DNA from: an uncultured beta proteobacterium
GTDB lineage: Bacteria; Pseudomonadota; Gammaproteobacteria; Burkholderiales; Burkholderiaceae_C
Direction of reading: 5' to 3'
Length of the DNA stretch: 14,450 bases
Assembly: GCA_903958915.1 (NCBI GenBank)
Contig: CAJBVC010000204.1
Span: 1-14,450, forward strand
The position numbers and the translations under genes are program-made. Position 1 is the first letter of the stretch; the number at the start of each line of letters is the position of its first letter. Shown piece by piece: positions 7,090 through 14,450 of this stretch. The notes beneath the pieces were generated by a model, which did no database searches, had not been told where the DNA came from, and saw only the letters and a list, made by a program, of their open reading frames with translations.

Positions 7090-10000
7090 ATCTGTCCGAA
7101 CTGTTCATCCGCCGTCCAGTGATGACGGTGCTGCTGAATGCCGCCATTGTGCTGGCCGGGGTGATTGGCTATCGCAGCATCCCGGTAGCGGCGCTGCCCA
7201 GTTACGACACGCCGGTCATCAACGTGTCGGCCTCACTGCCGGGTGCCAATCCGGAAACCATGGCAACTTCGGTGGCCTTGCCTTTGGAGAAACAGTTTCA
7301 GACCATTCCGGGCCTGGCGGTCATCAGCTCTACCAGCACACTGGGGGGGACTTCGCTGACGCTGGAATTTGAAGAAGGGCGCAGTATTGATGGCGCGGCG
7401 CTGGATGTGCAGGCGGCGTTGCTGCGCGCGCAGCGGGCTTTGCCGCAGGACATGACGCAGCCACCGTCGTACCGCAAGGTCAACCCGGCTGATTCACCGG
7501 TCCTGTTGGTGGCCTTGACGTCGCCTTCCCTGTCGCCCTCCGATCTGCAGGATTACGCCGAGCACCTGATCTCGCCGACCCTGTCGACACTCGATGGTGT
7601 GGCGCAGGTGAATATTTTTGGCTCCAAACGCTACGCGGTGCGGGTGCGGGTCCTGCCCGAGGCGCTGGTGGCGCGCAACATCGGCCTCGACGAATTGTCG
7701 GTGGCACTGCGCGCTGCCAATGTCAATACCCCGGTGGGCACCCTGGAAGGCAATCGCCAGATGTTGATGCTGCAGGCCAACAAACAACTGCGCAATGCCG
7801 CCGAGTTTGCCGACATCATTGTGGCCAGCCGCAACGGCAACACTGTGCGCCTGCGCGATGTGGCAACCGTCGAAGACAGCGTCGAGACCATCCGCTCCTA
7901 CGCCAACCTCAATGGCGAGCCGTCGATCACACTGGCCATCCTGCGCCAGCCCGGTGCCAACACGGTGCGGGTGGTCGATGCGGTGCGTGCGACCCTGCCC
8001 AAACTCAAGGAGCAGATGCCGCAATCGGTCAACATGACGGCTGTGAACGACCGGTCGGTGTCGGTGCGCGAATCGCTCGCGGATGTGTCTCTGACGTTGC
8101 TCGGGACCATTGCCCTGGTCATTCTGGTGATCTTTTTGTTCCTGCGGCACTTTGTCGCCACGGTCATTCCTGCGCTATCGCTGCCGGTTTCCCTGATCGG
8201 CGCCGTGGCATTGCTGTGGGGCCTGAATTACAGCCTTGACAATGTGTCGCTGCTGGGGCTGACCCTGGCAGTGGGCCTGGTGGTCGATGACGCCATCGTG
8301 ATGCTGGAAAACATCATGCGGCACGTGGAGAATGGTGAGTCTCCCTTCAACGCAGCGCTGCGCGGCTCGCGCGAGGTGGGCTTCACCATCATCTCTATTT
8401 CCAGCTCGCTGATAGCCGTGTTTATTCCGATTTTCTTCATGCCCGGCGTCATCGGGCTGTTGTTCCATGAATTCGCCGTGGTGGTCGGTCTGGCCATTGT
8501 CGTGTCGGCCTTTGTGTCGTTGACGCTGGTGCCGATGCTGGCGAGCCGGTTCCTCAAGGACCACTCACACGATGCCCATCCACCCTATCTGGTGCGACTT
8601 TTCGAGCGGGGGTTCAATGCGATTCTGGCCTGGTACTCGCGCAGCCTCGACAGTGCGCTGGTGCATCGCAAGTTCGTGATGGCAGTGGCGCTGGTCACCT
8701 TTGTGGCCACCGGCTGGCTGTTCAGCGTGATTCCCAAGGGTTTTTTCCCGGAGGAGGATATTGGACAGATTACGGTGACGACAGAGGCCGCTGAAGACAC
8801 GTCGTTTTCCGAGATGGTGCGTCTGCAAGGCAAGGCTGCTGCGGTGATTCGTGCCGACCCCAATGTCTTGACCGTCAGCTCGTTCAACGGAGGTGGGGGC
8901 GCACAGAATACCGGGCGCATGTTCATCAACCTCAAGCCACACGGACAGCGCCAACCCATGAAGCAAGTGGTTGAAGGGTTGCGGCGTAAGTTGCGTGATG
9001 TGACGGGCATCACGGTTTTCATGCGTCCGATTCAGAACCTGCAACTTGGCGGGCGTCAAAGCAAGGCGCAGTACCAGTACATCCTGAAAAGCGTGCGTGC
9101 CGACGAACTCAATGTCTGGGCGGCCAAATTGCAAGAGCGCCTGCGCGCGGACGCCCTGTTCCGCGATGTGACCAGTGACGCACAATTGCGTGGCTTGCAG
9201 GCCCAGTTGCGCATTGACCGTGACCGCGCCAATTCGCTCGGGGTATCGATTGAGGCGATTCGCTCCGCGCTCTTCAGCGCTTTCGGTGAGCGCCAGGTGT
9301 CGACCATCTATTTGCCCACCGACAGCTACCAGGTGATTCTGGAGGTGGCACCCGAGGCCAAACTCGATGAGAGTGCTGTGGGCGCAATCTATGTGCGTGC
9401 ATCCACCGGCGCACTGGTGCCACTCTCGGCCTTCACCCAGGTGGAGCGCTCGGTTGGGCCCACTTCCATCAACCACGTGGGGCAGCTGCAGGCCGTCACG
9501 GTGTCATTCAATCTGGCGCCCGGCGCAGCGCTGGGCGACGCCACGGGGCGCATCGATGCGGCGCGCGAGGCGATCAACCTGCCGTCGTCCATCATCGCCA
9601 GCTACGGCGGAGAGGCAGCGGTCTTCAAGAGTTCACAGGGCAACCAGCTGGTACTCATCCTGTCGGCGTTGCTGGTCATTTACGTGCTCTTGGGTGTCTT
9701 GTATGAGAGTTACATCCATCCGATCACGATTCTGGCCGGTTTGCCGTCAGCGGCAGTCGGCGCGCTAGGCACCCTGATGCTGTTTGGTCAGGATCTGACC
9801 GTGATCGCCACCATCGGTATTTTGCTGCTGATCGGCATTGTGAAGAAGAACGCCATCATGATGATCGACTTTGCGCTGGACGCGCAGCGTCATCATGGCA
9901 TGACGCCGGCGCAGGCGATTCGGGAGGCTTGCGTGTTGCGGTTTCGACCGATCATGATGACCACGCTGGCAGCGCTGATGGGCGCTTTGCCGATTGCGCT

Positions 10001-10169
10001 GGGGTTGGGGTCGGGTGCTGAGTTGCGCCAGCCGCTGGGTCTTGCCGTGGTGGGTGGCCTGGTGTTTTCGCAGGCGGTCACGCTCTACATTACGCCAGTC
10101 ATTTACCTCGCTCTGGATCGCTTCAGTGGCAGCGGCCCGGTGACCCGCCTTGAAACCGTTGATAACTAA
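7086..10169 (+). CDS. RND multidrug-type efflux permease (HAE1/MdtB-like)
   Basis: This 1027-residue proton-driven inner-membrane transporter has the full family length and the duplicated RND layout. TM1 (about 10-30) follows NLSELFIRRPVMTVLL. The first porter domain is followed by TM2-6 (about 335-487), TM7 (about 531-547), the second porter domain and TM8-12 (about 855-1015). Proton-relay residues are visible: the Asp pair D401/D402 in GLVVDDAIVMLEN (TM4) and the Lys pair K920/K921 in GIVKKNAIMMIDFA (TM10). GFFPEEDIGQ is present just after TM7. It looks like a hydrophobic/amphiphilic compound exporter of the AcrB/MdtBC group rather than a metal pump, though the substrate is inferred only by class. 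Translation is coupled to the adaptor (ATGA overlap, no good Shine-Dalgarno sequence of its own). No outer-membrane factor gene follows; instead the stop codon overlaps that of the convergent moeA. Confidence 0.95.
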   Translation: MNLSELFIRRPVMTVLLNAAIVLAGVIGYRSIPVAALPSYDTPVINVSASLPGANPETMATSVALPLEKQFQTIPGLAVISSTSTLGGTSLTLEFEEGRSIDGAALDVQAALLRAQRALPQDMTQPPSYRKVNPADSPVLLVALTSPSLSPSDLQDYAEHLISPTLSTLDGVAQVNIFGSKRYAVRVRVLPEALVARNIGLDELSVALRAANVNTPVGTLEGNRQMLMLQANKQLRNAAEFADIIVASRNGNTVRLRDVATVEDSVETIRSYANLNGEPSITLAILRQPGANTVRVVDAVRATLPKLKEQMPQSVNMTAVNDRSVSVRESLADVSLTLLGTIALVILVIFLFLRHFVATVIPALSLPVSLIGAVALLWGLNYSLDNVSLLGLTLAVGLVVDDAIVMLENIMRHVENGESPFNAALRGSREVGFTIISISSSLIAVFIPIFFMPGVIGLLFHEFAVVVGLAIVVSAFVSLTLVPMLASRFLKDHSHDAHPPYLVRLFERGFNAILAWYSRSLDSALVHRKFVMAVALVTFVATGWLFSVIPKGFFPEEDIGQITVTTEAAEDTSFSEMVRLQGKAAAVIRADPNVLTVSSFNGGGGAQNTGRMFINLKPHGQRQPMKQVVEGLRRKLRDVTGITVFMRPIQNLQLGGRQSKAQYQYILKSVRADELNVWAAKLQERLRADALFRDVTSDAQLRGLQAQLRIDRDRANSLGVSIEAIRSALFSAFGERQVSTIYLPTDSYQVILEVAPEAKLDESAVGAIYVRASTGALVPLSAFTQVERSVGPTSINHVGQLQAVTVSFNLAPGAALGDATGRIDAAREAINLPSSIIASYGGEAAVFKSSQGNQLVLILSALLVIYVLLGVLYESYIHPITILAGLPSAAVGALGTLMLFGQDLTVIATIGILLLIGIVKKNAIMMIDFALDAQRHHGMTPAQAIREACVLRFRPIMMTTLAALMGALPIALGLGSGAELRQPLGLAVVGGLVFSQAVTLYITPVIYLALDRFSGSGPVTRLETVDN

Positions 10170-11518
10170 ATCGCACCGTCAAACATCATCACATTGACGG
10201 TGTCGCCCACGGCGACGTTACCCTGGGTGTGGCCCAGCACCAGCAGTCCATTGGCCTCAGCCATGGAGCGCAGCACGCCCGAACCCTGGTTGCCGGTGGA
10301 GCACACTTCCAGTCTGCCGTCGGCTGCGGTCGATACCCATACGCGCTGGTACTCGGTGCGGCCAGGCTTTTTTCGGATCGTTTCCGTGCTTCTGGCTTGC
10401 AGCAAGGGCTGATCGGTGGCCTTCGCTCCCATCATCTGCAGCAGGGCCGGGCGCACAAAGGCCAGGAAGGTCACCATCACGGCCACCGGATTACCGGGAA
10501 GACCAAAAACAATGGCGCCACAATCACCCGGGTCCTTCAACTTACTATTGTTTTCATAGCTGCTTACGCTTGTATTGCGGGCGTCATGGGCACTTTTTGC
10601 TTTGAAGATTCGTCCCACCGCCATGGGGCGGCCCGGGCGCATGGCAATGCGCCAAAAGGCGACATCGCCGAGTTGCTGCATCAAAACCTTGGTGAAATCA
10701 GCTTCGCCCACGCTGACCCCGCCGCTGGTGATGATGGCGTCGGCCCGGTCTGCCGCGTCGAGGAAGGCCGCCTCCAGCAGTGCCGGGTCGTCACGCACCA
10801 CCCCGAGGTCGAGCACCTCGCAGCCCAGGCGCGTGAGCAGTCCAAACACGGTGTAGCGGTTGCTGTCAAACACCGCGCCTTCGCGTGGCGCATCACCCAG
10901 CGACAGAATCTCATCGCCGGTGGAGAAATAGGCCACCCGCAAGGGGCGAAAAACCGTCAGGGTTTTGAGACCCAAAGAGGCCGCCAGCCCTAGTCTGGCG
11001 GGCGTAAGAAGCTCACCTTTTTGTAGCGCTGCACGGCCCCGGGCGAGGTCTTCGCCACGCAGTCGTCGGTTATCGCCAGCAGCCAGCACGCCCACCGGGA
11101 TGCTGATGCTATTGGCCGACGTTGTCACCAACTCCTGCGGCACCACGGTGTCCAGACCGGACGGCATGATGGCGCCGGTCATGATCTTCACACATTCACC
11201 GGTTGCCACCGTTCCACTCCAGGCTTTGCCGGCCAGCGCGGTGCCCACCACCCGCAGGACCAAGGGCGTGCCCTTTGGGGCCAATTGGGCACCGGCAAAG
11301 GCGTAGCCATCCATCGCCGAGTTGTCATGGGGTGGCACATCCAAGGGAGACTCCACGTCGCTGGCCAGCACTTTGCCCAGAGTCCGCAACAGCGGCAGTT
11401 CCACGGGCTGCGTCACCGGTGTGACCAGTTGTTGAAGGAAGCGGTGTACATCGTCACATGCCATCGCCTGCGGGTCGTAACCCTGCAGGCCTGCGGCAAT
11501 CTGGTCCAGAGATTTCAT
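10166..11518 (-). CDS. moeA: Molybdopterin molybdenumtransferase MoeA
   Basis: Cytoplasmic enzyme that inserts molybdate into adenylated molybdopterin (from MogA/Mpt adenylyltransferase) to form Moco. Family motifs in this 450-residue protein are [12 protein letters not shown] (62-73), KIMTGA (111-116), STGDE (199-203), FDSN (217-220), [11 protein letters not shown] (264-274), [10 protein letters not shown] (293-302) and [10 protein letters not shown] (338-347). It is longer than E. coli MoeA (411), partly from an N-terminal extension and partly from about 27 extra residues at roughly 305-336, between RPMAVGRI and VFGLPGNP. That insert is encoded by an AT-richer, repeat-like sequence (see the repeat entry). 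The reading frame is intact through it. It is the last gene of the moaA-mobA-moeA operon; its ATG overlaps the mobA stop (ATGA), and no Shine-Dalgarno sequence precedes it, so translation is probably coupled. Its TAG overlaps the RND permease stop on the other strand. Confidence 0.93.
   Translation of the reverse strand: MKSLDQIAAGLQGYDPQAMACDDVHRFLQQLVTPVTQPVELPLLRTLGKVLASDVESPLDVPPHDNSAMDGYAFAGAQLAPKGTPLVLRVVGTALAGKAWSGTVATGECVKIMTGAIMPSGLDTVVPQELVTTSANSISIPVGVLAAGDNRRLRGEDLARGRAALQKGELLTPARLGLAASLGLKTLTVFRPLRVAYFSTGDEILSLGDAPREGAVFDSNRYTVFGLLTRLGCEVLDLGVVRDDPALLEAAFLDAADRADAIITSGGVSVGEADFTKVLMQQLGDVAFWRIAMRPGRPMAVGRIFKAKSAHDARNTSVSSYENNSKLKDPGDCGAIVFGLPGNPVAVMVTFLAFVRPALLQMMGAKATDQPLLQARSTETIRKKPGRTEYQRVWVSTAADGRLEVCSTGNQGSGVLRSMAEANGLLVLGHTQGNVAVGDTVNVMMFDGAI
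10541..10590. repeat. Probable interspersed repeat inserted in frame in moeA
   Basis: The stretch around TTTTCATAGCTGCTTACGCT (10551-10570), with TACTATTG just before it and TGTATTGCGGGCG just after, is more AT-rich than the surrounding gene. It falls exactly on the extra segment of MoeA that lies between two conserved motifs. From memory, Comamonadaceae genomes carry many short intergenic repeats with a core like ATAGCTGCTTGCGCTTGT; this matches that type closely. On the moeA strand it encodes part of [16 protein letters not shown] see no second copy in the window and no clear target duplication, so the limits are approximate. Confidence 0.5.
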
Positions 11519-12180
11519 GGAGAGTCAGGAGAAAAAGTAGGGTATCCGGTGTTCAGGCGCTGCAACTCTGCCAGGGTATTGGCATTGAAGAAGCTGCGGG
11601 GATCGTCGCCAGGTTGGTCAAACGGTACCGGTACCGTGACATGTTGTGCGGTCCAGGCGTCCACTTTGCGCCCGCCGGCCCGGGTGAATTGAAGCAAGCT
11701 GTCGCGCACATGGGTGTGCATGAGGCAGAAAACCGGTTGCGATCGCTGGGTGCCGTCCTCTTCACGGCCACTGGCAACGGCGAAATCCGCCTGTTGTCGG
11801 ATCAGCGCCGCCGCCAGGCGCGACACCAGGTCTTGCGGAAACAGCGGCGTGTCGCAGGGCACGGTGACCAGATAGGGCGTGGTGCAATGCTCCAGCGCCG
11901 TCAGCACCCCTGCCAGCGGGCCGGCGTAGTCGCCCAACGCGCTGCCATCGGCACACACATTGGCGCCCCAACTGGCGTAACGCTCCAGGTTGCGGTTGGC
12001 ATTGACCAGCAGGGTGCCGACCTGGGGGGCAAGGCGCTGCAGCGTCCATTGCGCCAGCGCCAGTCCCTGAAAAGGCTGCAGCCCCTTGTCGACACCTCCC
12101 ATGCGGGTGCCGCGCCCACCGGCCAGGACCACGCCGGTGATCGATTCCCTGGGGATCGTCGGAAACGTTGTGGATGCCAT
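11515..12180 (-). CDS. mobA: Molybdenum cofactor guanylyltransferase MobA
   Basis: Cytoplasmic nucleotidyltransferase that joins GMP from GTP to Mo-molybdopterin, giving the guanine dinucleotide cofactor used by DMSO-reductase-family enzymes. The 221-residue protein has the nucleotide-binding loop [15 protein letters not shown] (19-33), GDYAGPLAG (83-91) and the metal-binding VPCDTPLFP with D110. Near the C-terminus it has FFNANT, typical of MobA. Length fits the family (about 190-220). The ATG shares one base with the moaA stop (TGATG), and the stop overlaps the moeA start (ATGA), so the three genes are translated as a coupled set. A CTP-using MocA is less likely, because this operon context and the FFNANT ending favour MobA. 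Confidence 0.93.
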   Translation of the reverse strand: MASTTFPTIPRESITGVVLAGGRGTRMGGVDKGLQPFQGLALAQWTLQRLAPQVGTLLVNANRNLERYASWGANVCADGSALGDYAGPLAGVLTALEHCTTPYLVTVPCDTPLFPQDLVSRLAAALIRQQADFAVASGREEDGTQRSQPVFCLMHTHVRDSLLQFTRAGGRKVDAWTAQHVTVPVPFDQPGDDPRSFFNANTLAELQRLNTGYPTFSPDSP

Positions 12181-13340
12181 CAGCCGCCGATATAGCTCAT
12201 TTCAATGCGACGGCCGCCCGGCCCACCGGAGTCGGCTCCCAGGCTGCTGCGCAATTCTGAATAGCGGTCGCTGCGCCGCTGCCAGATCCGTCCCAATGCG
12301 GCACTGATCGCTTCATCACTTGTCGCGCCCCGTAACAAGGATTTCAAGTCGTAGCCTTGCGACGCAAAAAGGCACAGGTAGAGGCGTCCTTCGGTGGAGA
12401 GTCGAGCCCGGTTACAGTCACCGCAGAAGGCCTGGGTTACGCTGCTGATGACACCAATTTCGCCGCTGGCAGTGTCGTGTTGGCCACGGGCATCCGCATA
12501 GCCCCAGCGTTGTGCCGTTTCGCCAGTAGAAGACGCCTCCAAAGGCACCAGGGGCAGTTCGCTGTGAATACGGTCGATGACTTCAGCCGAGGGCATCACT
12601 TCCTGCATGCGCCAGCCGTTCGTGACACCAACGTCCATGTACTCGATAAAACGCAACACGATGCCGGTGTTTTTGAAGTGGCGCGCCATCGGCAGGATTT
12701 CGTGGTCGTTGGTGCCACGCTTGACCACCATGTTGACCTTGATGGGGCCAAGACCTGCCGCCTGCGCGGCGTCCAGGCCTGCAAGTACATCGGCGACCGG
12801 GAAGTCGACGTCATTCATGGCGCGAAACACTGCATCGTCGAGCCCGTCCAGGCTGACCGTCACGCGCTTCAACCCGGCAGCTTTCAGGTCGCACGCCTTG
12901 CGTGCCAACAGCGAGCCATTGGTGGTGAGCGTCAGGTCGAGCGGCAACCCCGTGGGCGTGCGCAGACTCGACAGTTGCCCGATCAGCACTTCAATGTTTT
13001 TTCGCAGCAAGGGCTCGCCGCCGGTCAGGCGAATTTTTTGCACCCCTTGCTGCACAAATAGCCGGGCCAGCCGCGTGATTTCCTCAAAACTCAGCAATGA
13101 GGCATGCGGCAGGTAGGGATAGTCCTTGTCGAACGTGGCCTTGGGCATGCAATAACTGCAGCGGAAATTGCAGCGGTCGGTGACGCTGATGCGCAAGTCG
13201 TGCAACGGGCGGCCGCGTGCATCGTTGAGAACCCCGTTGGCGCTCGGCAGCTCGGCATGGAGCCCTATTTCCGGCAGTGCCAATCCGGCATCCCGGTGCC
13301 CAACCACGGGAATGATGCGGGGGGAGGATTGTTCGGTCAT
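12180..13340 (-). CDS. moaA: GTP 3',8-cyclase MoaA (radical SAM)
   Basis: First enzyme of molybdopterin synthesis: with MoaC it turns GTP into cyclic pyranopterin monophosphate. The 386-residue protein carries both iron-sulfur cluster motifs. The radical SAM motif is CNFRCSYC (Cys57, 61, 64), and the C-terminal CX2CX13C uses Cys306, 309 and 323 ([18 protein letters not shown]). Other landmarks are [34 protein letters not shown] and RFIEYMDVG. It ends in the Gly-Gly tail (SYIGG) needed for activity in this family. It is longer than E. coli MoaA (329) mainly through an N-terminal extension of about 35-45 residues; no ATG near [10 protein letters not shown] argues for a shorter form. There is no good Shine-Dalgarno sequence before the ATG. 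It is first in the operon, divergent from the TonB receptor gene. Confidence 0.95.
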   Translation of the reverse strand: MTEQSSPRIIPVVGHRDAGLALPEIGLHAELPSANGVLNDARGRPLHDLRISVTDRCNFRCSYCMPKATFDKDYPYLPHASLLSFEEITRLARLFVQQGVQKIRLTGGEPLLRKNIEVLIGQLSSLRTPTGLPLDLTLTTNGSLLARKACDLKAAGLKRVTVSLDGLDDAVFRAMNDVDFPVADVLAGLDAAQAAGLGPIKVNMVVKRGTNDHEILPMARHFKNTGIVLRFIEYMDVGVTNGWRMQEVMPSAEVIDRIHSELPLVPLEASSTGETAQRWGYADARGQHDTASGEIGVISSVTQAFCGDCNRARLSTEGRLYLCLFASQGYDLKSLLRGATSDEAISAALGRIWQRRSDRYSELRSSLGADSGGPGGRRIEMSYIGG

Positions 13341-13441
13341 GGAGGCTATTGTCTATCGGGCGGCAGGTAGGATTCGGTTTTCGGGACAAATGCGTGCAGA
13401 ATTGCACCATAGGTGTCTGGTACGTGTACTTGAGGGAGGCA
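13341..13441. promoter_or_regulatory. Divergent promoter region, moaA and TonB receptor gene
   Basis: These 101 bases separate two outward-reading genes and must carry promoters for both if each is a transcription start. I find no convincing -35/-10 pair on either strand. An inverted repeat GTGCA-GAAT-TGCAC lies at 13394-13407 and could be an operator, but 5-bp arms are weak evidence. Confidence 0.45.
13432..13439 (+). promoter_or_regulatory. Ribosome binding site of the TonB receptor gene
   Basis: GAGGGAGG is a strong Shine-Dalgarno sequence. Its GGAGG half (13435-13439) is only 2 bases from ATG 13442 but 8 bases from an in-frame GTG at 13448; its GAGGG half is 5 bases from the ATG. Either start is possible, and they differ by two residues. 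Confidence 0.6.
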
Positions 13442-14450
13442 ATGACCGTGAAAAATGTTCCATTACTCATGGGCGCGCTGCTTGCGGCCGCGCTCGGCGC
13501 GGCACACGATGCGCAAGCGGTCTCAGAGCATGATTTTCTGGGCGACATGCCGATCGTGCTGTCGGTTTCCCGCCTGGCCCAGCGGCTCGATGAGACCCCG
13601 GGCGCAGTGACCATTTTCGACCGGCAGTTTATCCGGATGTCGGGCGCTCGGGACGTGACTGATCTATTGCGCATGGTGCCCGGTTTTCAGACCACCAACT
13701 CCTATGAAACCGATGCGCCGATGGCGTCTTACCACGGCCGCAGCGATGACTTTTCCAGTCGATTGCAGGTGCTGGTGGATGGGCGTGCCGTCTATTCGGG
13801 GTACTTGTTCGGCTCTACCGGCATTGGCCTGCAAAGCCTGGCGCTTGACGATGTCGAGCGCATCGAAGTGCTGCGCGGTTCCAATTCGGCCGCTTACGGT
13901 GCACGGGCTTTCTTGGGTGTGGTGAACATCATTTCACGCGACGTTCGCGAAACCGGCGGGATGCGTGCCAGCGTCACGGGCGGGGAAAACGCGATTGCCG
14001 ACACCAGCGCACGGATTGGCTGGGGCGAGCCAGACGCCATGTACCGCATCAGTGTGGACCGCGTGTCCGACGGCGGCCTCAAGGGCGCCTTTGGGGCGAA
14101 CCGCACCAGTCGGGTCAATTTCTCCTCGCGCTGGCGGACTTCGTCAGACACCGAGGTGGACTTGCGCCTGGGTGCAGTGAATATTGATGCAGGCCGCGGC
14201 AGTACGGATTCTGGTGAATATGGCAACGCCGCGCGCGTGCGCTACCTGGGGTCGCGCTTTGTCCAAGCCAACGCCAGTCGCAGCCTGGACCCTGATACCG
14301 ACCTCATGGTGTCAATGTCGCGCACGGAAATGACCAATCGGGACCGATTCCCGTTCTTGAATCCGGATCCAGGCTTTGCGCCCTACTACGGCATTTCCAT
14401 TGATTTCAGCGGTGATGAAACGATCGATGTGCTGGGTGTGCAGTACACCA
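13442..14450 (+). CDS. TonB-dependent outer-membrane receptor, 3' end missing
   Basis: The frame is open from ATG 13442 through the end of the window (336 codons). A signal peptide is visible (hydrophobic MGALLAAALGAA, probable cleavage after AQA at residue 26). It is followed by a TonB-box-like segment (MPIVLSVSRLAQ, about 36-47) and a complete plug domain at about 53-168. Plug landmarks are TPGAVTIFDRQFIRMSGARD, LLRMVPGFQ, SRLQVLVDGRAVYSGY, DDVERIEVLRGSNSAAYGARAFLGVVNIIS. After that, alternating beta-barrel strands begin (RIGWG..DAMYRISVDR and onward). Such receptors import siderophores, cobalamin or other scarce ligands using TonB-ExbBD energy. The ligand cannot be told from this part. A GTG at 13448 is an equally good start by spacing. 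It is divergent from moaA; a link to molybdenum uptake would be speculation. Confidence 0.88.
   Translation, partial: MTVKNVPLLMGALLAAALGAAHDAQAVSEHDFLGDMPIVLSVSRLAQRLDETPGAVTIFDRQFIRMSGARDVTDLLRMVPGFQTTNSYETDAPMASYHGRSDDFSSRLQVLVDGRAVYSGYLFGSTGIGLQSLALDDVERIEVLRGSNSAAYGARAFLGVVNIISRDVRETGGMRASVTGGENAIADTSARIGWGEPDAMYRISVDRVSDGGLKGAFGANRTSRVNFSSRWRTSSDTEVDLRLGAVNIDAGRGSTDSGEYGNAARVRYLGSRFVQANASRSLDPDTDLMVSMSRTEMTNRDRFPFLNPDPGFAPYYGISIDFSGDETIDVLGVQYT

Noticed and set aside
8565..9476. 303-codon open frame on the minus strand inside the RND permease gene
   Set aside because: It lies wholly opposite a strongly conserved RND coding region. Its translation is rich in His, Arg and Gln with no domain, as expected of an antisense shadow in high-GC DNA.
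10229..10993. 254-codon open frame on the plus strand opposite moeA
   Set aside because: It is a shadow of moeA; its composition (Gly/His/Arg/Gln) does not look like a real protein.
11458..12195. 245-codon open frame on the plus strand opposite mobA and the start of moeA
   Set aside because: mobA and moeA motifs are clear on the minus strand. The plus-strand product is basic, low-complexity and matches nothing.
12357..13061. 234-codon open frame on the plus strand opposite moaA
   Set aside because: The radical SAM and C-terminal cluster motifs on the minus strand prove the coding strand.
13402..13430. TTGCAC ... TGTACT as a sigma-70 promoter for the TonB receptor gene
   Set aside because: The spacer is 17 bases, but the -10 match is poor and transcription would begin within the ribosome binding site.

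Overview
The window looks like chromosome from a Gram-negative betaproteobacterium of the Burkholderiales, most likely Comamonadaceae (a Rhodoferax/Polaromonas/Acidovorax-like organism). The reasons are high-GC coding with strong G/C third positions, a methyltransferase-rnhA pair of the kind found in that order, Gram-negative envelope genes (RND pump, lipoprotein adaptor, TonB-dependent receptor), and a short sequence inside moeA that resembles an interspersed repeat I remember from Comamonadaceae genomes. The family placement is inference; no rRNA or other marker is present.

Layout. (1) 1-4305, + strand: the 3' part of a very large surface or secreted protein gene that begins before the window. 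It has an Ala-rich helical region, a Gly/Ser linker, a SbsA-type Ig-like domain, a second Ig-like segment, two RTX calcium-binding blocks, an unassigned central segment, two more SbsA-type Ig domains and a C-terminal Lcl_C/DUF1566-like domain. (2) 4490-5735, + strand: a SAM-dependent methyltransferase-like gene and rnhA (RNase HI), with rnhA probably starting at a TTG behind a good ribosome binding site. (3) 5836-10169, + strand: a two-gene RND efflux operon, a lipoprotein periplasmic adaptor and a 1027-residue inner-membrane permease, coupled by an ATGA overlap; no outer-membrane channel gene is present. (4) 13340-10166, - strand: moaA-mobA-moeA, a tightly packed molybdenum cofactor operon with every junction overlapping. 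Its last gene converges on the RND permease gene so closely that the two stop codons overlap. (5) 13442-14450, + strand: the 5' part of a TonB-dependent outer-membrane receptor gene, divergent from moaA.

How the genes work together. The mo genes cover the first step of molybdopterin synthesis (MoaA), Mo insertion (MoeA) and GMP attachment (MobA), so the cell probably makes the guanine dinucleotide form (bis-MGD) for enzymes of the DMSO reductase family; the moaC, moaD/E and mogA steps must be encoded elsewhere. The pump operon exports unidentified compounds and presumably borrows a TolC-like channel. The adhesin-like protein and the receptor are surface functions unrelated to their neighbours as far as the sequence shows.

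I found no tRNA, rRNA, CRISPR array, insertion sequence or phage gene, and no clear new multi-gene system. The most interesting item is an approximately 27-residue in-frame insertion in MoeA that appears to come from an interspersed DNA repeat.
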